Shown one piece after another: positions 51,300 through 58,565 of a stretch of DNA of 64,000 bases. Position 1 is the stretch's first letter, and the number at the start of each line of letters is the position of its first letter. Origin of the DNA: Bordetella sp. LUAb4 (GTDB taxonomy: Bacteria > Pseudomonadota > Gammaproteobacteria > Burkholderiales > Burkholderiaceae_B). The notes beneath the pieces were generated by a model. It ran no database searches. It saw only the letters and a program-made list of their open reading frames with translations, and was not told the DNA's origin. The DNA lies in assembly GCF_021325795.1 (NCBI RefSeq), contig NZ_JAHPZX010000003.1:895742-959741 (forward strand), in the 5' to 3' direction. Both the position numbers and the translations under genes were made by a program.

Positions 51300-51601
51300 T
51301 GTCTCTTCCTTCTCTTTGCTTTGTCGGCGCGGCCGCGTGGGGCGGCGTGCCGGTTTTCATGCAAGGAGAATAGGGATGCCGCTGCGGCGCGGCAATACTC
51401 GGCACGGGGATATCAGCGGGCTGATATTCGGTCGGCCGGCGCCGCCTGATATTCAGCCAGGGCCGGCTGGCGCGACTGGAACGCGAAGTTCGCCACCGTG
51501 GTCAGGGGGGATGACCTTTGCCTGAAACCTCCGTGTCACGGGCCGACAATATGATGCGATGATTCATCCAATCGTCTATATCTTTAAATCAGGGGCAAAG
51601 C
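51300..51601. other. Promoter region of the six-gene operon
   Basis: No gene is seen in this 302-bp gap. It holds the 8-4-8 dyad at 51409-51428, an additional half-site-like CTGATATTCAG at 51446-51456, and AT-richer sequence around 51547-51595 that may serve the GNAT gene. Confidence 0.6.
51409..51428. promoter_or_regulatory. Candidate IclR operator B (GATATCAG-N4-CTGATATT)
   Basis: Arms 51409-51416 and 51421-51428 differ from perfect symmetry at one end base. The site lies 110 bp upstream of the MmgE/PrpD start and repeats the dyad before the Bug gene (43671-43690) with the same 4-nt spacing. A third half-site follows at 51446-51456. Confidence 0.65.
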
Positions 51602-51667
51602 ATGGGCAAGACGCGTCGTAACGAGAACGGGGCCGAGGTCGGGGCCAGGGCGGGAGCAAAGGCATGA
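51602..51667 (+). CDS. Possible 21-residue leader peptide coupled to GNAT gene
   Basis: An ATG at 51602 with CAGGGGCAAAG upstream opens a frame encoding MGKTRRNENGAEVGARAGAKA. Its stop overlaps the GNAT start as ATGA. The peptide is basic and low in complexity. It could couple translation of the acetyltransferase or be chance. Confidence 0.25.
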   Translation: MGKTRRNENGAEVGARAGAKA

Positions 51668-52110
51668 GCACGACGCCTCCTATCGAGCTCAGGTCTCCCA
51701 CGGTGGCCGACTCGGCCGCTATCGCGCAACTGCTCGCCTCGCTGGGCTATCCCGGTACCGATTCCTTCATCGAGCACCGCGTCGCCCAATTGATCGCCCA
51801 TCCGGACGAGGTCATGCTGGCGGCCGTGCTGGACGGCGTGGTGCTGGGCATCATCTCCCTGCATTTCATCCCGCAACTGGCCCTGGCCGGCGACTTCTGC
51901 CGCATCAGCTACTTCTGCGTGTCGGAGCGCGCACGCGGCGCGGGTATAGGCGCGCTGCTGGAAGGCAAGGCCGTGGAGATCGCGCGCGAGCGGGGCTGCG
52001 ACCGCATCGAACTCCATTGCCATGCACGCCGGGTCGACGCCCACCGCTTCTATCTGCGCCAGGGTTATGAGGATTCGCCCAGGTATTTCTTCAAGTCGCT
52101 GAACGGGTGA
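51664..52110 (+). CDS. GNAT-family N-acetyltransferase
   Basis: A 148-residue acetyl-CoA-dependent acetyltransferase. The start 'IELRSPTVADSAAIAQLLASLGYP' and the acetyl-CoA loop 'FCVSERARGAGIGALLEGKAVEIARERGCDRIELHCHARRVDAHRFYLRQGYEDSPRYFFKSL' cover GNAT motifs D-A-B. 'ARGAGIGALLEG' is the pyrophosphate-binding R/Q-x-x-G-x-G/A segment. The acceptor amine is unknown. It is divergent from the itaconate-like operon and convergent with a Bug gene. Confidence 0.9.
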   Translation: MSTTPPIELRSPTVADSAAIAQLLASLGYPGTDSFIEHRVAQLIAHPDEVMLAAVLDGVVLGIISLHFIPQLALAGDFCRISYFCVSERARGAGIGALLEGKAVEIARERGCDRIELHCHARRVDAHRFYLRQGYEDSPRYFFKSLNG

Positions 52111-52177
52111 CAGGTCGCGCAGGCCGGTGCGCTTACACCGGCCTTCTCGCTTTGCTCGGACATATCTCGGACTGGCG

Positions 52178-53149
52178 CTATTCCAGGGCGATATTGCGAT
52201 CCTTGATCAGCGTCGACCAGCGCTGCACCTGGTCATCGATGTAGGCCTTGGCGCCCGACGGCGGAATGGGGCTGGGCTCGATGCCCAGGCTGTTCAGCCG
52301 CTTCACGACATCGGGCGAGCTGATGACCGCTTGTACGGCGTCGGCAAGCTTCTTGGCGACTTCCGGGGGCGTGCCGGTAGGAACGAAGACGCCATGCCAT
52401 TCCAGTACATCGAAGCCGGGGTAGCCGCTTTCCGCGACGGTGGGAACGTCAGGCAAGGTGTTCAGGCGCTTGGTCGATGACACCGCCAGGGCACGCAGCG
52501 TGCCGTTACGCACATAAGGCAAGCCGGAGGAAGCATTGGCGAAGTATGCGTTGACCTGGCCTCCGACCAGGTCCACCAAGGCCGGCGCGCCGCCCTTGTA
52601 GGGGATGTGCAGCATGGTCAGCTTGGCCTCGCGGGCCAGCAGTTCGGCGGCCAGGTGCGCCGCGCTGCCGATGCCGTAGGACGCGTAGGTCACCTTGTTG
52701 TTGGGATCCTTGGCCAGGGTCACGAATTCGGCCAGGTTATCCGCCTTGACCTTGGGGTTCACCACCAGGATCAGCGGCGCCGTGGCCGTGATCGCGACCG
52801 GGGTCAGGTCCTTGGCGGGATTGAAGTTGAGCTTGCGCAGCGACGCGTTGACGGCATAGGTGAAGGTGTCGTACAGCACCGTGTAGCCGTCGGGTGCCGA
52901 TCGGGCGACCACGCCCTCGGCGATGGTCGCGCCGGCGCCCGGGCGGTTCTCAATGATGATGCTCTGACCCAGCTTCTCGCCCAGCGGACCGGCGATGACG
53001 CGCGCGACGTTGTCGGCGCCGCCGCCCGCGGCATAGGGCACGATGAGGCGGATGGGCTGGTCGGGCCAGGCGGCCTGGGCGGCCAGCGGCGCGGCTGCCA
53101 GGACGGCGGATAGGAGCAGTCCCCTGCGGATACGTTGGAAGCCTTGCAT
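52178..53149 (-). CDS. Bug/TctC-family periplasmic receptor
   Basis: A 323-residue secreted binding protein. The signal peptide is about 26 residues, ending 'PLAAQAAW'. 'PDQPIRLIVPYAAGGGADNVARVIAGPLGEKLGQSIIIENRPGAGATIAEGVVARSAPDGYTVLY' is the standard block. It follows an amidohydrolase gene on the same strand (about 110 bp). The pair may serve uptake and ring opening of an aromatic-derived lactone acid (inference). No TctAB genes are nearby. Confidence 0.9.
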   Translation of the reverse strand: MQGFQRIRRGLLLSAVLAAAPLAAQAAWPDQPIRLIVPYAAGGGADNVARVIAGPLGEKLGQSIIIENRPGAGATIAEGVVARSAPDGYTVLYDTFTYAVNASLRKLNFNPAKDLTPVAITATAPLILVVNPKVKADNLAEFVTLAKDPNNKVTYASYGIGSAAHLAAELLAREAKLTMLHIPYKGGAPALVDLVGGQVNAYFANASSGLPYVRNGTLRALAVSSTKRLNTLPDVPTVAESGYPGFDVLEWHGVFVPTGTPPEVAKKLADAVQAVISSPDVVKRLNSLGIEPSPIPPSGAKAYIDDQVQRWSTLIKDRNIALE

Positions 53150-53257
53150 GATGTCTCCGGATGATCGTTATTGGATCGCGCGCCTTGTCCGGCTATGGCT
53201 GCCGTCTTGGACGCTGTTTTACCGCGCGTATTCGTTGCGCGGTTTACTGGGTGGTTT

Positions 53258-54130
53258 TTACTGTGCGTTTTTACCGCGCGGGCTTGCTGATTCAAAACCG
53301 TATAGCTGTTCCGCGTTGTCGACCAGGATGCGTTTGCGCTGGGCGGCGTCGGGGATCCAGTCCTCCAGCGCGTCCAGCGTACTCGCAGTGGCTGGCGGCG
53401 TGGGCATTTCGGTGGGATGCGGCCAGTCCGATCCCCAGACCATGCGTTCGGGCGCGGCCGCCGCCAGCTTTCTTGCCACGGCGCGTGCGCTGGCGGGGTC
53501 GGCGGCCAGGTATCCGCCGGACAGCTTGACCCAGGTCTTGCCGGCCTGCAGCCGGTCCTGGACGATGGCCCAGGCGCGCTCATCGAAGGGACCGTCCGCC
53601 AGGCGCGCCATGTGGTCGAACACGATGCGGCAGGGCAGTTCTTCGATGATGGACTGGCTTTCGACGATCTGCGCCGGCGTCATGTGCAGTTGCACATGCC
53701 AGCCCAGTTCATGCACCCGTGGCGCCAGGGCGGGGAGCATGTCGATGCGGGTGACGGCGGTACGCGGGATGGCGACGGTGAAGCGTATGCCACGGATGCC
53801 GCCGTCGTGCAGATGGCGCAGCTCGGCGTCCGTCACGTCGGGGAAAACCACCGCCACGCCACGCGTATCGGCCGGACCCAGGGTCTGGATGGCGGCCAGG
53901 GTGACGCGGTTATCGACTACATGGGGGGCAGGGGTGACGATTACCGCGCGTTGCAGGCCCAGGCCATCGCGCAGGGCGCGGTAGCGGTTGGCCGTGCAGC
54001 CGGCCAGCGGATTGGGCGGGGCCGGTGCGTCGATGATCGCTGTGTCGTAGAGGTGCAAATGGGAATCGCAGGCGCCGGGCGGCAGAGCATCCCGTACGCG
54101 CGCGCCCGTGTTGAGCGTCGTCTCTTCCAT
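53258..54130 (-). CDS. Amidohydrolase family 2, PDC-lactonase-like
   Basis: A 290-residue TIM-barrel hydrolase. The metal motif is 'ACDSHLHLYD' (His-x-His), later 'RIVFDHMARL' and the C-terminal Asp in 'RMVWGSDWPHPTEMP'. 'LPALAPRVHELGWHVQLHM' is typical of 2-pyrone-4,6-dicarboxylate lactonase and related enzymes. Real substrates in this family vary widely. ATG 54130 was taken; GTG 54148 would add six residues ('MGPRKK'). Confidence 0.87.
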   Translation of the reverse strand: MEETTLNTGARVRDALPPGACDSHLHLYDTAIIDAPAPPNPLAGCTANRYRALRDGLGLQRAVIVTPAPHVVDNRVTLAAIQTLGPADTRGVAVVFPDVTDAELRHLHDGGIRGIRFTVAIPRTAVTRIDMLPALAPRVHELGWHVQLHMTPAQIVESQSIIEELPCRIVFDHMARLADGPFDERAWAIVQDRLQAGKTWVKLSGGYLAADPASARAVARKLAAAAPERMVWGSDWPHPTEMPTPPATASTLDALEDWIPDAAQRKRILVDNAEQLYGFESASPRGKNAQ

Positions 54131-54293
54131 CTTTTTTCTCGGACCCACTACCCGCAGCAGGCCATTTCGTGTTTGATGGAAGCCATCTTAGCGATTCCAG
54201 ACGTCAAAGAATATTGAGTTTTTGTTTATCGCTAATGCAGTTTTTTTAATGAAGCGGCTCGGCTGCGCACGGAGCTTGAGCGGCTGGTCGGTG
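54131..54293. other. AT-rich intergenic region
   Basis: This 163-bp gap is sharply AT-richer than the flanks (runs of T near 54220-54250). No operator palindrome was seen. It probably marks the edge of the two-gene orphan insertion that follows. Confidence 0.4.
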
Positions 54294-54686
54294 TTAAGCG
54301 GCAACGCGCAGGAGCTGCTCTTGTTCCTCGAGGTATTCGTCTTCTTTTTTCAACCGATCCAGCGCGCAGCGCGTTTCCCATCGCTGAAGATAAAGCACTG
54401 CAAGCTGGGTACAGGCATTGTGTGGCGACAGCGCATCGTTTGACGCACCAGCGTCGAATAGCTTCAATAACTGTTGGGTCGTGACGTCGGCTGCTATTCC
54501 TGTCCCTTCACTTGCTGTCGCTATCGCTTGCTCAAGGACGGGCAGCATGCGTGCGTATCGCTTCTTGGCATCTGCATTGCGCCAGCGAGTCGTAATCACG
54601 TACACCAAGAGCGTAACAACGACGAGGACTCCATACTCCCGAAAATATCCTAGAACAAAGTCATACAGCACTGGAAGGGCATTCAT
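54294..54686 (-). CDS. Orphan single-span membrane protein with helical cytosolic part
   Basis: A 130-residue protein. One N-terminal hydrophobic span ('YGVLVVVTLLVYVITT', about residues 18-34) is followed by a positively charged loop and a helical soluble part ending in a charged segment 'DRLKKEDEYLEEQEQLLRV' of coiled-coil type. I do not recognise the family. Base composition is lower in GC than surrounding genes. The start overlaps the upstream orphan by 4 nt (ATGA), so the two form one unit. Confidence 0.6.
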   Translation of the reverse strand: MNALPVLYDFVLGYFREYGVLVVVTLLVYVITTRWRNADAKKRYARMLPVLEQAIATASEGTGIAADVTTQQLLKLFDAGASNDALSPHNACTQLAVLYLQRWETRCALDRLKKEDEYLEEQEQLLRVAA

Positions 54687-55057
54687 TTTTCACCTTTTGC
54701 TTTCCACTCCGTAAGGAGGATTCCAAAAAAGTAATACGCGATTGCGCTTGATAGCGGGTAGTACGGAAATGCATCTCTCACTTCCTCGCTTAGAGAAGCG
54801 GCCAGAAGATAAAACCACCATACCGCTCCAATGACCGACGCCCAGACGGAGAAGGAAGCCAAGGCGACCGTCCTCGCATGCCGCGCTTCGGTGCTTGGGT
54901 GGCGACGGGCCTTGGAAGGTTCCTCGATTCCCCCTGCGGGATAGGCACTGACAGGCGTTGTCGTCAATGCGACATATAAGCCGATGCCAGCCACGACGAG
55001 GGATAGGGCGAAGAACTCACCGTTGTCGGATTGGCGCAAAGCGACACGCAGCACCAT
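54683..55057 (-). CDS. Orphan multi-span membrane protein
   Basis: A 124-residue protein with three hydrophobic stretches: 'FFALSLVVAGIGLYVALTT' (about residues 15-33), 'VALASFSVWASVIGAVWWFYLLAASL' (about 65-90) and 'PLSSAIAYYFFGILLTEW' (about 100-117). A polar, Pro/Arg-rich loop lies between the first two. No known family is recognised. It is translationally coupled to the next orphan (4-nt overlap) and has codon use more AT-rich than the neighbouring acyl-CoA genes, which suggests transfer. Confidence 0.58.
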   Translation of the reverse strand: MVLRVALRQSDNGEFFALSLVVAGIGLYVALTTTPVSAYPAGGIEEPSKARRHPSTEARHARTVALASFSVWASVIGAVWWFYLLAASLSEEVRDAFPYYPLSSAIAYYFFGILLTEWKAKGEK

Positions 55058-55080
55058 TACGGCCGAGTCCCACGATCACA

Positions 55081-57306
55081 TCAAGTCTTGCTGCTTTCTC
55101 CTTCTGACCTCAGCGTGATCAACGCATCCAGGCAGGCCGCGCCATCGGGCCGCAATACGAAAGGGTTCACGTCGACGCCGGATAGCACTTCGCGCCAATC
55201 GTGGGCGAAGCGCGATAAGCCGACCAAGGCGCGTCGTAGCGCCGCGATATCCATCGGCGGCGTGCCGCGCCAACCTTGCAACAGACGCGCCGAGCGTACC
55301 GACGCGATCAAGGCGCCGGCACGGTCATCCGTCAGCGGCGCGCTGGCGAACGCGACATCCTGGAATAGCTCTACCGCCACGCCGCCCAGGCCAAACATCA
55401 CCATGGGGCCAAACAGCGGATCCATGTGTATACCCAGTATCGTCTCCGTGCCAGACGCGCTCATGGGCGAGATGAGTACGCCGGCGATGCGGTCCGCCGA
55501 CGCCTGTGCAAGGCCGCGTTCAAGTAGCAGATGGAAAGCCTGCCGCACGGCGTCGTCATCGCGAAGGTTCAACAGCACACCGCCGATTTCCGTTTTGTGC
55601 GGGATGTCGACGGAGACGATTTTGGCCGCCACCGGATATCCGGCTGCATTCGCCGCGCGTACGGCCGCATCGGCATCCGTGCACAAGCTCTCGCGCAACA
55701 GGGGCAGGCCGTAACGCTGCAGGATCTGCTTGGCCTGCCATTCGTCCAGCCGCGTGCCGATCGCCGGCGGCGGGACCAGCGGATCGCTGCGCGGGGCGTC
55801 CCCACGACCTGCTTGGTTTGCTGCCCGCAGCGCATGGGCCGGATGCGCTCGCGCGGCATCTACACGAGCCGATCCCGCCGCGGCCGCATCTCCCTGCAAG
55901 GTAAGTTCCCCCAAAGCGTCTCGGCGCGTCACCATCCCGCAAGCCGCGCCTACCGCCGCCATGGCGCGGCCTGGATCCGCGAAGATCACCATCCGTCGGG
56001 CCTCGATCGCCGCGCGCATCGTGTCGCTGTGCGGCCCCACCAGCACGATCAAACGGTCGGAATATTGCTCACGCAGTTTGGCCAGTTCGTCCAGCATGGG
56101 CGGAAAGCGCCGCTCATCGCAGGGTATCTGCGCCATGTAGACGAACAACGTGGACCAATCCGTATCGCGCAACAGCAGCCCGACCAGATCGGTCAGACCA
56201 TTCTTGATCACGCCAATCTGTGCCGTGGTGTCCAGAGGATTCGCACCGATCGCAAAGGGCACGCGTTCATGCACGTGGTCCTGCACGGCCGCGGGCAGGG
56301 CGGGCATCTCCACCCCGTAGCGCTCGGCGTCATCCGCCATCAGCACGCCGATGCCGCCGGACACCGTCAGGACGCCCGCCCGCGCATTGGCGGGACGTGG
56401 CAGATGCGTGCATAGATAAGCGATGTCCAGCATCTGTTCGATGCTGCTGGCCCGCCAGGCACCGCATTCCCGCGCCACCGCATCGAAGACCCGGTCGTTA
56501 CCGGCGATGGCGCCGGTGTGCGTGGCCGCCGCCTGCTGGCCACGTGCCGACGCGCCCACCTTCATCAGGATGACAGGCTTGGCCGCCGCTGCCGCCTTCA
56601 GCAAGGCGCGGCGCAGCACGTCGCCGTCGCGGCAGCCTTCGATGGCGGCGCAGATCACCTGCGTCCGCGGATCGGACGCCAGGAAGTCTATGCATTGCGC
56701 CACGTCGACATCCACTTCATTGCCGGTGGCGACGATGCGCGCGATGCCCAGCCCACGCTGGATCGCCTGGGCGTAGGCGCAAGAGCCGAAAGCACCGCTC
56801 TGCGTCGCGAAGCTGACGCCGCCGGGCTGTGGCACCAGGGCCTCCAGGGCCGTGGAGAAGGTGGCGTAGAAGCGGTTGGCGACGCTGACGATGCCCAGGC
56901 AGTTGGGCCCCGTCAGCCGCACGCCATGCGCGGCCGCCAACCGGGCCAAGTCGTCCTGACGCTGGCGCCCGGCGTCGTCTTCTTCCGCGAAGCCGGAACT
57001 CAGCACCTGGACATGGCGGATGCCCTTGTCTATGCACGCTTGCAAAGCCTGCTGCGCCCCCGCTGCGGGCACGATGATCAGCGCCTGGTCCACGGGCCCC
57101 GGCACATCCGCCAGGCTGGCATAGGCCGGCAGCCCTTGCACCGTATCCGCCTTCGGATTGATAGGATAGATATGGCCGGCGTAGCCCGCATCGCGCAGGT
57201 AGCGGATGGGCCGTCCGCCCAGTTTTTCGGGATCGGACGATGCGCCGATGATGGCCACGGAAGCGGGATCGAAGAAGGGCTGCAGGGGATGGGAATGGCC
57301 GGTCAT
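55081..57306 (-). CDS. Acyl-CoA synthetase, NDP-forming (acetate-CoA ligase family)
   Basis: A 741-residue ligase that makes acyl-CoA from an acid and ATP. The order is: CoA-binding domain (about residues 10-130, 'SVAIIGASSDPEKLGGRPIRYL'), succinyl-CoA-ligase-like domains to about 450 with phospho-His263 in 'AAATHTGAIAGNDRVFDAV', then an ATP-grasp domain from about 510 ('LDEWQAKQILQRYGLPLLRESLCTDADAAVRAANAAGYPVAAKIVSVDIPHKTEIGG'). All parts are fused in one chain. It opens on the next acyl-CoA dehydrogenase gene (4-nt overlap) and is the probable activating step of this operon. Confidence 0.92.
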   Translation of the reverse strand: MTGHSHPLQPFFDPASVAIIGASSDPEKLGGRPIRYLRDAGYAGHIYPINPKADTVQGLPAYASLADVPGPVDQALIIVPAAGAQQALQACIDKGIRHVQVLSSGFAEEDDAGRQRQDDLARLAAAHGVRLTGPNCLGIVSVANRFYATFSTALEALVPQPGGVSFATQSGAFGSCAYAQAIQRGLGIARIVATGNEVDVDVAQCIDFLASDPRTQVICAAIEGCRDGDVLRRALLKAAAAAKPVILMKVGASARGQQAAATHTGAIAGNDRVFDAVARECGAWRASSIEQMLDIAYLCTHLPRPANARAGVLTVSGGIGVLMADDAERYGVEMPALPAAVQDHVHERVPFAIGANPLDTTAQIGVIKNGLTDLVGLLLRDTDWSTLFVYMAQIPCDERRFPPMLDELAKLREQYSDRLIVLVGPHSDTMRAAIEARRMVIFADPGRAMAAVGAACGMVTRRDALGELTLQGDAAAAGSARVDAARAHPAHALRAANQAGRGDAPRSDPLVPPPAIGTRLDEWQAKQILQRYGLPLLRESLCTDADAAVRAANAAGYPVAAKIVSVDIPHKTEIGGVLLNLRDDDAVRQAFHLLLERGLAQASADRIAGVLISPMSASGTETILGIHMDPLFGPMVMFGLGGVAVELFQDVAFASAPLTDDRAGALIASVRSARLLQGWRGTPPMDIAALRRALVGLSRFAHDWREVLSGVDVNPFVLRPDGAACLDALITLRSEGESSKT

Positions 57307-58562
57307 GCCGTGGTCCTCGTGCGAAGGCGATTCAAACTCTGGCGGTGGGATAGCGTATCGCCGAAACGCATGGCGTTGGCGAGCAAGCGCGTGGCCAGGC
57401 GGGCCGCGGGCATTTCACGCGTCATGCCCATGCCGCCATGCAGCTGGATCACGGTTTCGGCGTAGCTGACGGCTTCCTCGCTGGTGTAGAGGCCCAGCAG
57501 ATCGAACGCTTCGGCGCCGCGCTGCGCGGGCGATGGGGCGGTGCTGGAGCCAGACCCAGACCCAGACTCGGACTCGGACTCGGACTCGGACTCGGAGCCG
57601 GCACCGGCCTCCGCGGCGTCTCCCGTCTCTATCTCCCGCAATGTCGCCTGCAACAAACTGCGCGAAATCTCATAGGTGACGTAAAGCCGCGCCACATCGT
57701 GGCGCAGTGCCTGGAATTGCGCCAGTGGCTGGCCGAATTGCACGCGCTCCAGCAGATAAGTGATGGTGCGCTCCAGCACGCCGCCCATGGCGCATACAGT
57801 ATCGGTCGCGGTGGCGGCGACCGCGACACGCCAGCCGGCGTCTATTGCGCGCCTGGCGTCGGCGCCGCTGGCCACGATGTCAGCGTCCGTCAACGCCAGA
57901 TCCCGCACGTCGCAGACGCATACGCGCACTTCATCCATGGTGTGGAAGAACCCGGCCTGCGCGCGCAGGCGATCGGCAGCCACACACGCCAATACGGGCG
58001 CACCGTCGACTTCCCTGCAGACCAGCAACACGTGGGTGCAGTCATCGCTCAGGGGCATCTCCACCGTTTTGCCGGTGATGCGAAGATTGCGTCCCGCGCC
58101 CTGTATCGCCATTGGAGCGACCGGGTCGCCGGCGCAGAGCGGGCCGCCCAGTTCCAGCACCACGGTGCCTTCCGCGCAGCCGGTCAGCAGGGCCTGGGCA
58201 CGCGCGCCATCTGCATGCAAGCCATCAGCACGCAAGCCATCAGGCCGCGCGCCATCTGCATGCCTGTTATCGGCAGCCGCCCGATCGGCAAGCGCCCCCA
58301 GCATGGCCGGTAACACCCCGCAGCGGGTGATGACCGGTAGGTCCACCGCCCGCGTCGCCAGCGCTTCGATAATGGACGCCAGATCCGCGAACTCACCGCC
58401 GACGCCACCCTGCGCCTCGGGGATCAGCACAGCATTCCAGCCCATTTCCGCGATCAAGGTGGGATCGGCACTTCGTGGATACTCCGCGGCCAGATCTTGC
58501 GCCAGCCGCGCCGCGCTGTCGGCCAACAGGCCGGGAAAGGACGTCTTCGGTTCAAAAGGCAT
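57303..58562 (-). CDS. Acyl-CoA dehydrogenase, shorter partner subunit with repeat insertions
   Basis: A 419-residue FAD-family protein. The N-terminal helical domain ('LAAEYPRSADPTLIAEMGWNAVLIPEAQGGVGGEFADLASIIEALATRAVDLPV') and the C-terminal 'ETVIQLHGGMGMTREMPAARLATRLLANAMRFG' are those of an acyl-CoA dehydrogenase, but the active-site Glu-Gly-Thr segment is absent. Two tandem repeats interrupt it: a 4x15-bp repeat (58206-58265) in the first half and a (CTCGGA)n run (57567-57596) giving alternating Ser-Glu. Paired with the next gene it probably forms an alpha2-beta2 type enzyme, as in steroid side-chain degradation (inference). Confidence 0.85.
   Translation of the reverse strand: MPFEPKTSFPGLLADSAARLAQDLAAEYPRSADPTLIAEMGWNAVLIPEAQGGVGGEFADLASIIEALATRAVDLPVITRCGVLPAMLGALADRAAADNRHADGARPDGLRADGLHADGARAQALLTGCAEGTVVLELGGPLCAGDPVAPMAIQGAGRNLRITGKTVEMPLSDDCTHVLLVCREVDGAPVLACVAADRLRAQAGFFHTMDEVRVCVCDVRDLALTDADIVASGADARRAIDAGWRVAVAATATDTVCAMGGVLERTITYLLERVQFGQPLAQFQALRHDVARLYVTYEISRSLLQATLREIETGDAAEAGAGSESESESESESGSGSGSSTAPSPAQRGAEAFDLLGLYTSEEAVSYAETVIQLHGGMGMTREMPAARLATRLLANAMRFGDTLSHRQSLNRLRTRTTA
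57567..57596. repeat. (CTCGGA)5 hexanucleotide repeat in acyl-CoA dehydrogenase gene
   Basis: Five perfect CTCGGA units encode Ser-Glu dipeptides on the minus strand, extended by imperfect copies (Ser-Gly) upstream. It makes a flexible acidic linker not expected in this enzyme family. Confidence 0.9.
58206..58265. repeat. 4 x 15-bp in-frame tandem repeat in acyl-CoA dehydrogenase gene
   Basis: Four 15-bp units (58206, 58221, 58236, 58251) beginning GCCATC encode variants of the pentapeptide [HR]-A/P-D-G-[AL]. They sit in the N-terminal helical domain between 'ADNRHADGARPDGL' and 'ARAQALLTG'. Confidence 0.9.
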
Positions 58563-58565
58563 GCT

